A DNA stretch of 64,000 bases from contig CAJTEY010000001.1 of NCBI GenBank assembly GCA_910575775.1, forward strand, positions 62,001 through 126,000, in the 5' to 3' direction. The position numbers and the translations under genes were made by a program. Below the pieces are notes generated by a model that saw nothing but the letters and a program-made list of their open reading frames with translations, made no database searches and had not been told where the DNA came from. Below are positions 1-9,616 of the stretch, piece by piece. The first letter of the stretch is position 1. Every line of letters starts with the position of its first letter. Source of the stretch: Lachnospiraceae bacterium. GTDB taxonomy: Bacteria > Bacillota > Clostridia > Lachnospirales > Lachnospiraceae.

Positions 1-401
1 ACTACAACTACATCAACCTCTTTCAAAGCATCATCAACAGAAACAATATCCACATCCGCATAAATAGAATTTGCCCTTTGGTCAATTCCATATACGATCT
101 CTGCTTTGCTTCCCTTAAGTTCATCGATAAATGTTTCTCCAGCATAGCTCATACCATACACTGCGATTCTTTTATATCCGTTTCTCTCAAAGTATTCTGA
201 TAAATTCCTGCCTTGCTGCTTCATCTTCACCCACTGATTCATCATAAGAAATAATGCAAGATGCTTATCCGACATGCTCTGTGCCTTATTTCGTCTGTCA
301 CCTTCCATTTTCCCTATAGCGCCTGCACCCGCAACTGCACCCACTATCATGGATACTGCTGAAATCATTCCTTTTTTCACTTGTTTTTTCTCCTTCCTCA
401 T
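1..401 (-). CDS. Membrane-anchored protein with Rossmann-like start, partial (N-terminus)
   Basis: Only the first 133 codons are in the window; the gene runs off the left edge. The ATG at 401 lies one base after the TGA of the upstream glycosyltransferase, so the two are probably translationally coupled as the latest visible genes of the glycan operon. A basic N-terminus (residues 1-11) is followed by a hydrophobic Met/Ile/Val/Ala/Gly segment (12-30), a likely membrane or signal anchor. Residues 79-88 (IAVYGMSYAG) look like the first strand and glycine turn of a nucleotide-binding fold, with a second strand near 101-106. The family is not recognised. A role in glycan assembly is inferred from position only. 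Confidence 0.6.
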   Translation of the reverse strand, partial: MRKEKKQVKKGMISAVSMIVGAVAGAGAIGKMEGDRRNKAQSMSDKHLALFLMMNQWVKMKQQGRNLSEYFERNGYKRIAVYGMSYAGETFIDELKGSKAEIVYGIDQRANSIYADVDIVSVDDALKEVDVVV

Positions 402-402
402 T

Positions 403-1605
403 TCATATAATTTTTATTTCTGTTTCCCGGCCTGTGATCAGACGGTTCCATTTTTGAATTACCTTATCTATTGAATACATATGCGCCCGTTTCAGTGACC
501 GCTTTCTGTAAACTTCACATTCTCTGTCTCTGGTCAGTATTCTCAACATGGCCTTTCCCAAAATCATTTCCTGTTCTGTCAGGGAATCCCCTGTTTTCAC
601 TTTTCCCTCCGGCATATCAGGGGTTAAAATCCCATATTTGCAGCACATCATGGAATCCACATGCTCTATGGTTTGGGGCTTTCCAACAATTTCACCACAT
701 GCCCCCGGGGAATCAGTCGTAATAACAGGAATACCACAACTCATCGCCTCTATCATACTATTGGGAAATCCTTCCACTTTTGACGCCATGACAAAGGCTT
801 TCGCATGTTTTAAATAATACGCAGGTCTGTCCGTAAATCCGGCAAAAATCACTTTATCTTCTATTCGAAGTTCACTGCACAGTCTCCGCAAATAATTTAA
901 ATTAGGTCCTTTTCCCAGAACAAGCAGTTTCGCCTGGCTCTCATAGGCTGCAGTATAAGAAAATGCACGGATAATGCGTTCCTGCTGCTTTACCCCTTCC
1001 AGACGTCCCATACAGACAAACGCCTTTTCCCCGTATTTCCATTCCTCCTCATCCCGCCATTCCAAATGATCCACTACCGGATTCGGGATTCTTATAAGCT
1101 TTTTCTGCGGAACACCATAAAACCCGCACATGTCCTTCCATGCATAGCGACTCATAACTACCACCCGGTCTGCTCTGGAATAGAAAAAACGGACGATTCC
1201 TTTTTTGTATAAAAAACCGTTTAATTCCTTTCTTGTTGACAAAATCGTACAGACTCTGGCAATGACTTTTTCCCTTCCTTTAGATAAAACATTGATGTAG
1301 TTGAACTCTTCCATGAAACTGATTGCCGCATCAATATGATATTGTCTCTTCAGCCTTCTCATTTGCAAAGAGGATCTGATCAACCGCATCATCCGCTGTA
1401 TATCGCTAACGTCGTTTTCCTCCATGCAGCTTCGAATCCTGGTCTTAATAATCTGGCCTTTTACTGGATAATCCTGTCTTATATTCAAATCCTGAAGAAA
1501 ATAAAACACCTTTTCTCCCCGGTCCACATAATAGTCACCCAATATCTGCGCCACTCGTTCCGCCCCGCCGCCGCCAAGTTCGGGTATCAGAATCGCAATA
1601 TTCAT
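403..1605 (-). CDS. Glycosyltransferase family 4
   Basis: A 400-residue GT-B glycosyltransferase that should transfer a nucleotide-activated sugar to a growing surface glycan at the cytoplasmic face of the membrane. The glycine loop GGGGAERV (10-17) and the C-terminal donor-site motif EGFPNSMIE (E278 and E286, the E-x7-E pair), followed by AMSCGIPVI, are typical of the GT4 family. Length is normal. There is no transmembrane segment. The donor sugar cannot be told from sequence. It sits near the 3' end of the visible operon, 42 bases after the FkbM gene, and its stop almost touches the next start. Confidence 0.88.
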   Translation of the reverse strand: MNIAILIPELGGGGAERVAQILGDYYVDRGEKVFYFLQDLNIRQDYPVKGQIIKTRIRSCMEENDVSDIQRMMRLIRSSLQMRRLKRQYHIDAAISFMEEFNYINVLSKGREKVIARVCTILSTRKELNGFLYKKGIVRFFYSRADRVVVMSRYAWKDMCGFYGVPQKKLIRIPNPVVDHLEWRDEEEWKYGEKAFVCMGRLEGVKQQERIIRAFSYTAAYESQAKLLVLGKGPNLNYLRRLCSELRIEDKVIFAGFTDRPAYYLKHAKAFVMASKVEGFPNSMIEAMSCGIPVITTDSPGACGEIVGKPQTIEHVDSMMCCKYGILTPDMPEGKVKTGDSLTEQEMILGKAMLRILTRDRECEVYRKRSLKRAHMYSIDKVIQKWNRLITGRETEIKII

Positions 1606-1647
1606 AATAGTCCGCCCCGCAAATTCCTTTTTACCGTTGTTTCATTG

Positions 1648-2718
1648 TCATAATGCTGCATACAAAATCGTTCCATAACATCTTATTCCCATATGACGGA
1701 TATACATTTTATACTCCGGCACCATTTCGTGAATCATCAACGGTATCTCCCACAAATCGTTGGGTTTATGATAAATACAGACTGCCATTCTGGGCTTATC
1801 ACTCTGTATGATATTCCTTGCGCCTTTTATCGCCTCAACCTCCGCACCCTCAATATCCATCTTCAGAAATGTGACTTTCTCTTTCACAATCTCATCCAGG
1901 GTTACCGTCTCAATCGGATTTTCCTCGTTTTCTGTATTCACTATTTTCCCTGAATACATATCATCACCATCCTTAAACGATAACCGGGTTTCAAGGGACC
2001 ATAACCCCTTGTTGAAAAATCTGACTTTATCTCCCCACTGCCATAGTTTTTCTTCAATAATACGGGATTTGTCTTTTTGAGGTTCAAAAGAGTATACCCT
2101 CTGATAATTTCCCTTCGTCCAGTTTATAAATTCTTCTATGGTATCTCCCGTGTAGCCGCCTCCGTCAATAAATACTTCTCTTCCATCTTCTACCGGTTTC
2201 CAGAATTCATCCAGAAAGTACTCAGACTCTGACCATTCTTTGATATCCGTATAATCCATAAAACCAGTTTTTCTCTTTTCCACAATTGCATCCAGCACAT
2301 CCCTGGAGCGCTGATCCGCCAAGATGTGCTTAACAGATTTTATTTTATCTGCGTTCGTTTCCATCTTATAAAAGTCTTTTATTTCCGAGGACATCCAGAA
2401 CTCTGAATAATAATTTTTTATACCCATTTCCTCCAACTGTCTGCCGATCTCTCCCGTATGCATACCACAGATCAATACAACTGTCTCTTCCGCATTTTCG
2501 TCCCGCAGTACATTTGGGTCGCTTACAGAAATTGTTTTACCTCTCCTCCACTTTTTCTGGTCGTTATCTACAATTCCTGCTACTTTCCAAGGTTTCCCAA
2601 ATTTTTCAAGCTCCCTTAATATCCTTTCTGCACCGGGGGCTCCAAAAATCCACAAATTTCTGTTCCGCACCACCTCGTTAAACTCTCTCCACGTGTCTGA
2701 CTTATAGTCCTTCTGCAT
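1648..2718 (-). CDS. FkbM-family methyltransferase with N-terminal Rossmann domain
   Basis: A 356-residue two-domain protein. Residues 21-60 form a nucleotide-binding-like unit (WIFGAPGAERIL, then GIVDNDQKKW). Residues 181-330 are an FkbM-type SAM methyltransferase, with the SAM loop FIDGGGYTGDT (183-193), the acidic strand end FEPQ (211-214) and FLKMDIEGAE (284-293). The family O-methylates hydroxyls, often of glycans, and that is the inferred role here. The ATG overlaps the end of the deacetylase gene by 17 bases and has a GGGTGGG ribosome-binding site. The same domain order occurs in the protein at 11130-12329, so the two probably share ancestry. Confidence 0.8.
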   Translation of the reverse strand: MQKDYKSDTWREFNEVVRNRNLWIFGAPGAERILRELEKFGKPWKVAGIVDNDQKKWRRGKTISVSDPNVLRDENAEETVVLICGMHTGEIGRQLEEMGIKNYYSEFWMSSEIKDFYKMETNADKIKSVKHILADQRSRDVLDAIVEKRKTGFMDYTDIKEWSESEYFLDEFWKPVEDGREVFIDGGGYTGDTIEEFINWTKGNYQRVYSFEPQKDKSRIIEEKLWQWGDKVRFFNKGLWSLETRLSFKDGDDMYSGKIVNTENEENPIETVTLDEIVKEKVTFLKMDIEGAEVEAIKGARNIIQSDKPRMAVCIYHKPNDLWEIPLMIHEMVPEYKMYIRHMGIRCYGTILYAAL

Positions 2719-3655
2719 TGCTGCCCACCCTCTCTTTCACATAATCCGTTATCCCTGTCCCCACAAAATCTGCGGAAACTGCTTCAAACAATATTTCCAG
2801 ATCCAAATACAGTTTCTCGATGCTGTTTCTATATTTGAACGTAGGATTTGTCCCCGGCGTCAATTCAGAAGAATGCAGCATAAACTGCAGATATCCGTAT
2901 TTTTCTGATTTCTTTATCTTATCTTTAATCCAGAGCATTTCTTTGAGATTACTCCCGTTAGGTCTGAACCACTCCGTCGTTTTCTGCAGCTTCGGGAATT
3001 TCAATACATAGCGCTTCAGAATAGTCGGTGGAACTTCATACACCCCCGAATGTCCCTGTTTATGTATATTTTTCATGGAAAGCATATACTCCCCATGGTA
3101 ACGGTCTTTTGAATAATCCACGCCATACTGACGGTTTCCGATAGTATCCGCCCAGGATATATAAGGCGTCATACTGCAGTCCACTACATATCCCAGCTTT
3201 TTCAGACATTTCAGCGTAAACTCGTCAAACCACCATCTGCCGCTCCTATGACTCGTGATCGGCGTCTGAAACGTATCTTCAAGGAGCCTCGTTAAATACT
3301 TCATTTTTTCCCATTGCAGTCGCCTCGAATACTCGCCAATATATGTATGTGTTCCTCTTGGGTTGTACGGTAAATGCTCGATTGGGGGTGAATTCCACGC
3401 ATGCATGTGCATTCCAATTTCCGCCCGCCTATTTTTCAGTGCGTAACGCGCCATCTCAACAAACGGCTGTGCCAGCGCCATCTCATAATTCGTTAAATAA
3501 ACTGGTACAAAACCATATTTCTCACATAAATTTTGAAAACGCTCCAAATTCTTTGCATTTTCCGTTGTGATTTCTTTTAATCCGTTCCTTGTGATCTTCG
3601 TCGTCCATAAATCGTCCCCTTCTGTATCGATTGTAACAATAAATTTCTTTTTCAT
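2702..3655 (-). CDS. Polysaccharide deacetylase-like protein
   Basis: A 317-residue protein of the NodB/polysaccharide deacetylase superfamily, which removes N- or O-acetyl groups from sugars with a metal ion. The motif VTIDTEGDD (8-16) matches the first catalytic motif (TFDDGD-like). A His-rich segment EIGMHMHAWNSPP (about 100-112) and the SHRSGRWWFDE segment (about 153-163) match the metal-binding and catalytic arginine regions. No signal peptide is visible, so it would act on a cytoplasmic or lipid-linked precursor. It starts in a 4-base ATGA overlap with the DUF362 gene. The exact substrate is unknown. Confidence 0.7.
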   Translation of the reverse strand: MKKKFIVTIDTEGDDLWTTKITRNGLKEITTENAKNLERFQNLCEKYGFVPVYLTNYEMALAQPFVEMARYALKNRRAEIGMHMHAWNSPPIEHLPYNPRGTHTYIGEYSRRLQWEKMKYLTRLLEDTFQTPITSHRSGRWWFDEFTLKCLKKLGYVVDCSMTPYISWADTIGNRQYGVDYSKDRYHGEYMLSMKNIHKQGHSGVYEVPPTILKRYVLKFPKLQKTTEWFRPNGSNLKEMLWIKDKIKKSEKYGYLQFMLHSSELTPGTNPTFKYRNSIEKLYLDLEILFEAVSADFVGTGITDYVKERVGSNAEGL

Positions 3656-5097
3656 CGTTTTTCGATATATCCTTTCCAGCCTTCTGACGGTGCAAATTTA
3701 TATATCCCCTTCAGTTCAGATATCTTCCCACAGAATTTCTCGCAGTTTGAAACAAGCTCGCATTCCTCTATATTCCCGTCAAACAATTTGCCATTTCGTT
3801 TCGCTTCCCGCAGCAATGTGAACTTTTCTTCCTCAAACCCCATAAATCTAACCAGCATTTCATCAAAAACTACACTGTTATCCGCGAATAAAATACTATT
3901 CGTCTTTTTAGGGGACGGTGTGATAGGTCCCTCTCCTTCACCGGCTACGATCATATCCCCGATCGTAATCACTCTCCTCTGTCTGTCTCTTTGTATCTTT
4001 CCATTTTTATCCGCATATAGAACAATCTTATTTATATCTAAAATCGTCTTCCAAATCGTGTCATTTCCCCACCAGCTTCCTTCAGAATACTTCTCTGTAT
4101 CATTTCCATTTTCCGCCAGCAGATCCCTTAATTGTCTTAATATTCTTCCGGCCAGAAACAGTGACTTTTTTTCCAGTATATCAATCAGATCATTGATATC
4201 ACTTTTTCTTTTGGTGTTTTGGGATCCCGAATAATATTCATCCCCTTCCCGCTTCATATAGGAACCTTTTGTATGATGCGGGAGATAGTCCTTCATGGCA
4301 TTTACCCCGATCATATTTTTTAGTGCTCCCGTATACCCTGCCTTCCTATGTGTCTTTGGCTTTGGCAGATTGATGATTACATCTGCCGCCAGACACGCTT
4401 CACTAATGCAGTACTCCTGTGTCATTCCCCGATGATGTTGATTAACCGTCCGGTAGTCATAATTTGTAATTCTTAAGCGCCCTTCCTTACAGTTATGATA
4501 AAAGCAGGAATGTTTTCCTAAATTAATCACTTTTCCTGCATAAACCGCATTTGTCGGAACCGTCACAATATTTCCCTTGTTTCTCAAACTTCTGTAATTA
4601 CGCAAATCGACAAAAGCCACATTTGTTCCGGCAGTCCTGTAAAATTTTTCCAGATCATTCAGTCCTATATTTTTCTTCATCCGTCCAAAATCACATGACT
4701 GTACAGGCGCATCGGCGATAATTACCTTTCCGCTCCCCTTCAAGGCAATTAACGTATAATCAATCATACATTTGAGTATTGAGGAATTTGTAACCAGACA
4801 CTCCATTCCCCTGCGTCCCTTAACCGCTGCATTCTCATGTTTCACCCAGTTAGGCTTTATTAACACAACGTTTCCTGGTTTTATGTATTCTCCTAGCGGA
4901 TTCCACTCACAGCTTCCAAAGCGCTGCGCATCTAACGATAACATCCTAAACATATCTCTAACCATTTCATAGACGTCATTTTTTCCCTCCGATACCCCAA
5001 GCCCGGCAAACGGATACTCCGGATACACTTTATGCGGTCTGAAGTATTTGTCTTTTGGATATTCCACATCCTCTTTATAATAAATAAAATTTTTCAT
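3652..5097 (-). CDS. DUF362 domain-containing protein
   Basis: A 481-residue DUF362 protein. The family hallmark IKPNWVKHENA (about residues 80-90), then VIIADAPVQSCDFG (about 124-137) and the INLPKPKTHRKAGYTGALKNMIG region, are all present. DUF362 proteins often carry ferredoxin-like Fe-S domains; no such Cys cluster is visible here, so this is the bare DUF362 core. Biochemical function of the family is poorly known. It is tightly packed between an ATP-grasp ligase and a deacetylase in the glycan operon, so a part in modifying or tailoring the glycan is inferred. Family assignment is firm, role is not. Confidence 0.75.
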   Translation of the reverse strand: MKNFIYYKEDVEYPKDKYFRPHKVYPEYPFAGLGVSEGKNDVYEMVRDMFRMLSLDAQRFGSCEWNPLGEYIKPGNVVLIKPNWVKHENAAVKGRRGMECLVTNSSILKCMIDYTLIALKGSGKVIIADAPVQSCDFGRMKKNIGLNDLEKFYRTAGTNVAFVDLRNYRSLRNKGNIVTVPTNAVYAGKVINLGKHSCFYHNCKEGRLRITNYDYRTVNQHHRGMTQEYCISEACLAADVIINLPKPKTHRKAGYTGALKNMIGVNAMKDYLPHHTKGSYMKREGDEYYSGSQNTKRKSDINDLIDILEKKSLFLAGRILRQLRDLLAENGNDTEKYSEGSWWGNDTIWKTILDINKIVLYADKNGKIQRDRQRRVITIGDMIVAGEGEGPITPSPKKTNSILFADNSVVFDEMLVRFMGFEEEKFTLLREAKRNGKLFDGNIEECELVSNCEKFCGKISELKGIYKFAPSEGWKGYIEKR

Positions 5098-5115
5098 CCG
5101 GCTTCCTTTTGTCTG

Positions 5116-6081
5116 CTATTTCATCAATTCAGAAATTACAAGTTTATGGACATCCGTATGCTCTACATGAAATGCCATGTCCGCGTCATACCATCCCGGC
5201 GCGTCATATACCGCTTTCGCCGAAAACCCATAACTCATTTCTACAATCTTCAATTCACTTTTATCGTAGATAAAATCATACGTCATTGTCTGGCTGCCAA
5301 TTCGTTCCGATATCCTTCTTGCTATGGGAATCGCCCTGAGATCCTGTTTTGACACCTCATAGTCAATTTTTCCGCTGCCCGATGCTCGAAAATCATGTTT
5401 TCTCACATGACGTCGAAATATCAGCCCTCTTTCACCTATGATCGTTACCCTGATATCGTACGCATTGCCCGGTATAAATTTTTGAAGCAGTAAGCAGCCT
5501 CTGTTGTTTACTCCATATCGCGACAAATCACTTTGGAAAATCTCTCTCAATATCTTAAGGTACGTTCCCTTTTTTGCGTAAAACAATTGCATATCTATAT
5601 CAGGTCTTCTCCAAAAGGAAAAATGCGCCTTGCATATCTTTACAGCCTCCTCTACATTTTCAATCAGTCTGACATTACTGCTCCCTGCTCCCTGCGGCAG
5701 TTTATACACGATCGGGAACTGCTGCCTTTTGATCCAGGCAATCGCACTTTGGAATTCAAAAAAGACTTTGCTCTCAATAAACGGCGCATTTACCGCCTCC
5801 AGCAAATATTTCTCTGAAATCTTATTGTCAAACATCCAGCATGTAGCCGCATTCGGATAAACCTTTTTTCCCATCATTTCTGCGCTTTTAATAATGTGAA
5901 AGGCAACGTTCTTGTCGATGTAGCTATCATGTGTCCAATGCCATATCAAGGCATCAACACCTTCCAGCTGTCTTATAATATCTGATGAGCTGCAGTCCAC
6001 CATCTTGTGGGAGACACCCATATTCTGTGCGGCAATTACATATTTTCTGCTTCGAGATCCTTTATCAATACCAATAATCAT
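5116..6081 (-). CDS. ATP-grasp domain protein (RimK/D-Ala-ligase-like)
   Basis: A 321-residue ATP-grasp enzyme. Such enzymes join a carboxylate to an amine or other nucleophile through an acyl phosphate. Residues 94-125 include IVYKLPQGAGSSNVRLI, the lysine plus glycine-rich loop that binds ATP. LLLQKFIPGNAYDIRVTIIG is the hinge and second lobe, and the metal-binding end is DFIYDKSELKIVEMSYGF. The partner carboxylate and amine are unknown; an amide-linked substituent on a sugar is the natural guess given the neighbours. It lies 2 bases after the methyltransferase gene and 18 before the DUF362 gene. Confidence 0.75.
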   Translation of the reverse strand: MIIGIDKGSRSRKYVIAAQNMGVSHKMVDCSSSDIIRQLEGVDALIWHWTHDSYIDKNVAFHIIKSAEMMGKKVYPNAATCWMFDNKISEKYLLEAVNAPFIESKVFFEFQSAIAWIKRQQFPIVYKLPQGAGSSNVRLIENVEEAVKICKAHFSFWRRPDIDMQLFYAKKGTYLKILREIFQSDLSRYGVNNRGCLLLQKFIPGNAYDIRVTIIGERGLIFRRHVRKHDFRASGSGKIDYEVSKQDLRAIPIARRISERIGSQTMTYDFIYDKSELKIVEMSYGFSAKAVYDAPGWYDADMAFHVEHTDVHKLVISELMK

Positions 6082-6083
6082 TT

Positions 6084-6704
6084 TTAATTGCCTCCCGCCG
6101 CTTTTTCAAAAATATAAATCCATCTACCTCCGTTTATCACCTGATACCTTTTGAGTCTTTTCTTAATCGTATATCCCAAATCGTCAAACAGATAATGCAC
6201 ATCATGGATATATTGATAATTTGGTGAGTCCGTAATATCCAATATAATATGTTTAATATCATTATTCATACAAAGATATCGATACTTTTCTTTCAATTCC
6301 TCTGAGGGAATTCCATGTATAAAGTTCACTGTTATGAGATAGTCTATCTTTTGGTTTTTAACATTTTCAAAAGTACCAACCACAAAATTTGTATTGCGAT
6401 ACAATCTTCCTGCCGCTTTAATTACCCCCGCATCAAGATCAAGTCCCACTCTTTCGCAGCCTGAAAGATTTCCTACGATCTCACCCAGCCCACATCCTAT
6501 TTCAACTACCTTCTTCTTGGGCTGTTTGTTCAGATATTCAACAATTCCTATCGCATACGGGCGAAAATTAATCGGTGTGATATGCCATTCAGAAAACCGA
6601 TACCGGCACTGTAAATATTTGAAGTACAGCTCCTTCAATTTTCCCATCCGCTTGCTTCGATACCACGCCTGCGCCGCCTTGGCTGTTCTGGCATTCGCTT
6701 TCAT
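6084..6704 (-). CDS. Class I SAM-dependent methyltransferase
   Basis: A 206-residue methyltransferase. The SAM-binding motif I is VVEIGCGLGEIVG (about 66-78), motif II is RVGLDLD with an acidic end, and motif IV is IDYLITVNFIHGI. Length is that of a stand-alone class I enzyme without extra domains. It probably methylates a glycan precursor or the substrate of the adjacent ATP-grasp enzyme; nothing in the sequence shows which. It sits between a radical SAM gene and the ATP-grasp gene in the same operon, 2 bases before the latter. Confidence 0.75.
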   Translation of the reverse strand: MKANARTAKAAQAWYRSKRMGKLKELYFKYLQCRYRFSEWHITPINFRPYAIGIVEYLNKQPKKKVVEIGCGLGEIVGNLSGCERVGLDLDAGVIKAAGRLYRNTNFVVGTFENVKNQKIDYLITVNFIHGIPSEELKEKYRYLCMNNDIKHIILDITDSPNYQYIHDVHYLFDDLGYTIKKRLKRYQVINGGRWIYIFEKAAGGN

Positions 6705-6735
6705 TTTTACATACTCCTGTATTTTTTAATGACCA

Positions 6736-7839
6736 CTACTTTTCCCACGTAGGCGAAAATTCCTCTCCCACCTGTATAAAAGATTCTTTTCTATTCCAGT
6801 TGCAATGGGATGACTGATAACACCTTTTACATGGATCGTCCATCTTGTTCTGGTGGTTTACAATTTCCCTGTATTCCTGATACTGCGGCGCATTCCACAA
6901 TTCCATAAACGCCTTTTCTTTGTCATATGGAAAGAACTGAACCGGCGTTGACATGCACGGTCTTACATAACCGTCTGACCCCAGGAAAAAGTCTCTCCAC
7001 GTCACAAAGCAGTCTTTATGATACTTATCCTCTGCCACATCTTCTCCTATGTAATGAGGCAGTTTTAATACAACTCCCAGTTCCTCCGCTATCCGAATCG
7101 TATCTTCAAAAATATTTCTGACCAGATCCTCATGTCCCCAGAGAGATTCTTCCAGCAGGTTTTCTTCAAACACTGTGAGATACACCACTTTGACTTCCTC
7201 TATACCAATTTCTGCTGCCAGTCTAACCATCTCCGGCAATTCCGCAACATTAGACCGCATAGCACAGAATACAAAATTAATCCAAGGATATTTCAATCCT
7301 CTTTCCTTTTTCGTTCTCACAATATCTTTAAGATCAGCCACGATCTGATCAATCTTAGACCCTCTCCGTATTCTGCTGTTTGTTTCATCTGTCGCTCCGT
7401 CCAGGCTTACCGCAAATACGTCAACTTTATAGTCAAATATGGCATCCTTTATTTTGCCCAGATTCATTCCGTTCGTACAGAAATACTTTCGTGCCTCATG
7501 TTTGCTGATTATCTGCAGCATTTCAATAAAATTCGGATGGATGGTTGGTTCTCCCCACCCCATCAATGTGACTTCCTCTACAACATCCATAAGCGGTTCA
7601 AAGCTTCTGAACGCATCCATGTCAAATACTGTCGGCTTAAAATCCGCCGCGTTCCTTCCACACATGACGCAATTAAGATTGCAAGCGTTTGTCAATTCAA
7701 ACACAAGACGTCTCGGATAAGATTCCAGAATCGTCCTGCCCTGTTCCATTTCTTCCATATTTAATTTGCTGTTCAGCTGCTGACGTTCAGATAACTCTCT
7801 TCCACTGAATAAATTCTTGGTCTTTGCTCTTAATATCAT
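6736..7839 (-). CDS. Radical SAM protein with SPASM-type C-terminus
   Basis: A 367-residue radical SAM enzyme. The [4Fe-4S] motif CNLNCVMC (about 53-60) binds the SAM-cleaving cluster, followed by a GWGEPTIHPNF segment typical of the fold. The C-terminus has Cys residues in CFVTWRDFFLGSDGYVRPC and CKRCYQSSHC, the pattern of a SPASM/twitch auxiliary Fe-S domain. Enzymes of this type modify peptides, sugars or cofactors by radical chemistry. In a glycan locus with an ATP-grasp ligase and DUF362 protein, the substrate may be a sugar or a glycan-linked group. It follows the thiamine-enzyme gene by 12 bases. Confidence 0.85.
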   Translation of the reverse strand: MILRAKTKNLFSGRELSERQQLNSKLNMEEMEQGRTILESYPRRLVFELTNACNLNCVMCGRNAADFKPTVFDMDAFRSFEPLMDVVEEVTLMGWGEPTIHPNFIEMLQIISKHEARKYFCTNGMNLGKIKDAIFDYKVDVFAVSLDGATDETNSRIRRGSKIDQIVADLKDIVRTKKERGLKYPWINFVFCAMRSNVAELPEMVRLAAEIGIEEVKVVYLTVFEENLLEESLWGHEDLVRNIFEDTIRIAEELGVVLKLPHYIGEDVAEDKYHKDCFVTWRDFFLGSDGYVRPCMSTPVQFFPYDKEKAFMELWNAPQYQEYREIVNHQNKMDDPCKRCYQSSHCNWNRKESFIQVGEEFSPTWEK

Positions 7840-7851
7840 GTCCGCCTCTCC

Positions 7852-9594
7852 TTACTCTGTCTCTGTTCTTATAAAAGGATACAAATCGTCAAAATCCGCT
7901 GCCCTGAGTGAACCGTCCGGCATCACGCGCGATGCTATCCTAGGTACAATCTCCGAAAACTCCTGTAAAATCACTTCACACACAACCGGCTCTGCTTCCG
8001 CAAGAACCTCCAAAATCAAGGCTTCTATGTCATCATCCGCCGTAATGCGCACTGCCTTAAGCCCATATGCCTTCGCAATTTCACAGTAATTCGGCGTCTG
8101 CAATCCGCTGTCCGGTCCAACTCCCAAAAATCGGTCATTCATATAATTATGCTGATTATGCCGAATCAGCATATACCCGTTATTGTTATATACAAATAAT
8201 TTGACTGGAAGCTGATTGTACTTAAGCGTCGCAAGCTCCTGTATATTCATCTGTACAGCCCCATCTCCCGAAAGCGCTACGGTATTTCTTCCCTTCTGGC
8301 ACGCTCCCATGGCAGTAGCCCAGAAACCCATACATGAAAACCCGCCCGACGCTAAGTACCGCTGTCCCTCTTTCAACGTCCAGCTCTGCGAAACCATACA
8401 ATACACGCTGCCCGTATCCACCACAATATTAGTGTTTTCGGGAACAAGACCAGACAGCACAGAAGTGAAATAGTAGCTGTTAAGCGGTTTCTGGCATTTA
8501 TATTCCTCCAGAACAACCGGGTATCTGGCTTTCCTGTCCATGCACCAGGCAACCCACTCTTGATGATCCTCCATCAAGTCATCACTTCCCATATACCCGG
8601 TCAATTCCTGTAAAAACTCCTTTACGTCACATCTGTATTTATGGTCTATAGGAACGGCTTCCCGCAGCAATTCCTTTTCATCTATATCCACCATGATCTT
8701 CACGGCATTTTCCGCCAGTTTCTCCGGGTAATATCCTATTGTGGAGACAGACAGCCGGCTTCCCAGAATGAGGAGAAGATCGCATTTCTGAATCGCAAAA
8801 TGGGACGCTCTGTCCCCGTAATTCCCCGGTCTGCCGATATAATACGGGTGATCGGAGGCAATCACGTCAATACCGCCTCTGGACGTAACAACAGGTACAC
8901 GGAATCTTTCAGAAAACTGCACCAGTTCCTCAACCGCCCTTGCGTTCCTGACACCAAACCCTGCCATTATGAGAGGCTTTTCCGCCTTGCGTAGAAGCTC
9001 CGCTATCATGCCATAATCAACGGCTTCCCGTCTCTCTTCCTCTCTGTCATATCCCCTCATTTCTTCTGGAACCTGCCTGTTCTGAATATCCACCGGCACG
9101 TCAATCCATACCGGTCCCGGTCTGCCACAAACCGCTTCGGCATATGCCTTCTCCATAATGTATCTCGTATCTCCCGGATCCATAATCGTAGCGCAGTACT
9201 TTGTAATGCTGTCCACCAGAGGCTCCACCAACATACTCTGGCACGCGTTCTGCCGTATCCCACCGTCCATGGCATACTGTAAAAGCCGGGAATTGGCCTG
9301 CCCGGAAATAACAAACATGGGTGTCGAATCAAAATATGCCTGTGCTGTCCCCGTGATGGCATTTGATACACCTGGGCCGATAGTAACCAGACAGGCGCCA
9401 GGCACATGATTCACCCTCGCATAGCCGTCAGCAGACATGGCTGCTGCCTGTTCATGGTGGCAGCAAACAGCCTTGAGACTGTCATTTCTGCATAACGCAT
9501 CTGTAAGCCACATGGCTGAACTGCCGGATACCATAAATACCGTGTCACATCCCTTTTTATATATAAAGTCAAAAATGTATTCCGCAACCGTCAT
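7852..9594 (-). CDS. Thiamine pyrophosphate enzyme, acetolactate-synthase-like (YerE-like)
   Basis: A 580-residue ThDP enzyme of the acetolactate synthase/pyruvate decarboxylase fold. The catalytic glutamate lies in CHHEQAAAMSADGYAR, and the ThDP/Mg motif is SGDGAVQMNIQELATLKYNQ... ending NNNGY. I take the ATG at 9594, with a GAGG site ten bases upstream; a longer reading from a TTG at 9639 has no good site and runs through the remnant before it. In the yersiniose A pathway, YerE, a homologue of acetolactate synthase, moves a two-carbon unit from pyruvate onto CDP-3,6-dideoxy-4-keto-D-glucose. Since rfbF, rfbG and rfbH for that substrate are in the same operon, a YerE-like role is inferred. 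A plain acetolactate synthase is the alternative. Confidence 0.78.
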   Translation of the reverse strand: MTVAEYIFDFIYKKGCDTVFMVSGSSAMWLTDALCRNDSLKAVCCHHEQAAAMSADGYARVNHVPGACLVTIGPGVSNAITGTAQAYFDSTPMFVISGQANSRLLQYAMDGGIRQNACQSMLVEPLVDSITKYCATIMDPGDTRYIMEKAYAEAVCGRPGPVWIDVPVDIQNRQVPEEMRGYDREEERREAVDYGMIAELLRKAEKPLIMAGFGVRNARAVEELVQFSERFRVPVVTSRGGIDVIASDHPYYIGRPGNYGDRASHFAIQKCDLLLILGSRLSVSTIGYYPEKLAENAVKIMVDIDEKELLREAVPIDHKYRCDVKEFLQELTGYMGSDDLMEDHQEWVAWCMDRKARYPVVLEEYKCQKPLNSYYFTSVLSGLVPENTNIVVDTGSVYCMVSQSWTLKEGQRYLASGGFSCMGFWATAMGACQKGRNTVALSGDGAVQMNIQELATLKYNQLPVKLFVYNNNGYMLIRHNQHNYMNDRFLGVGPDSGLQTPNYCEIAKAYGLKAVRITADDDIEALILEVLAEAEPVVCEVILQEFSEIVPRIASRVMPDGSLRAADFDDLYPFIRTETE

Positions 9595-9616
9595 ATCATA
9601 TTTTCCTCGCTTTCCC

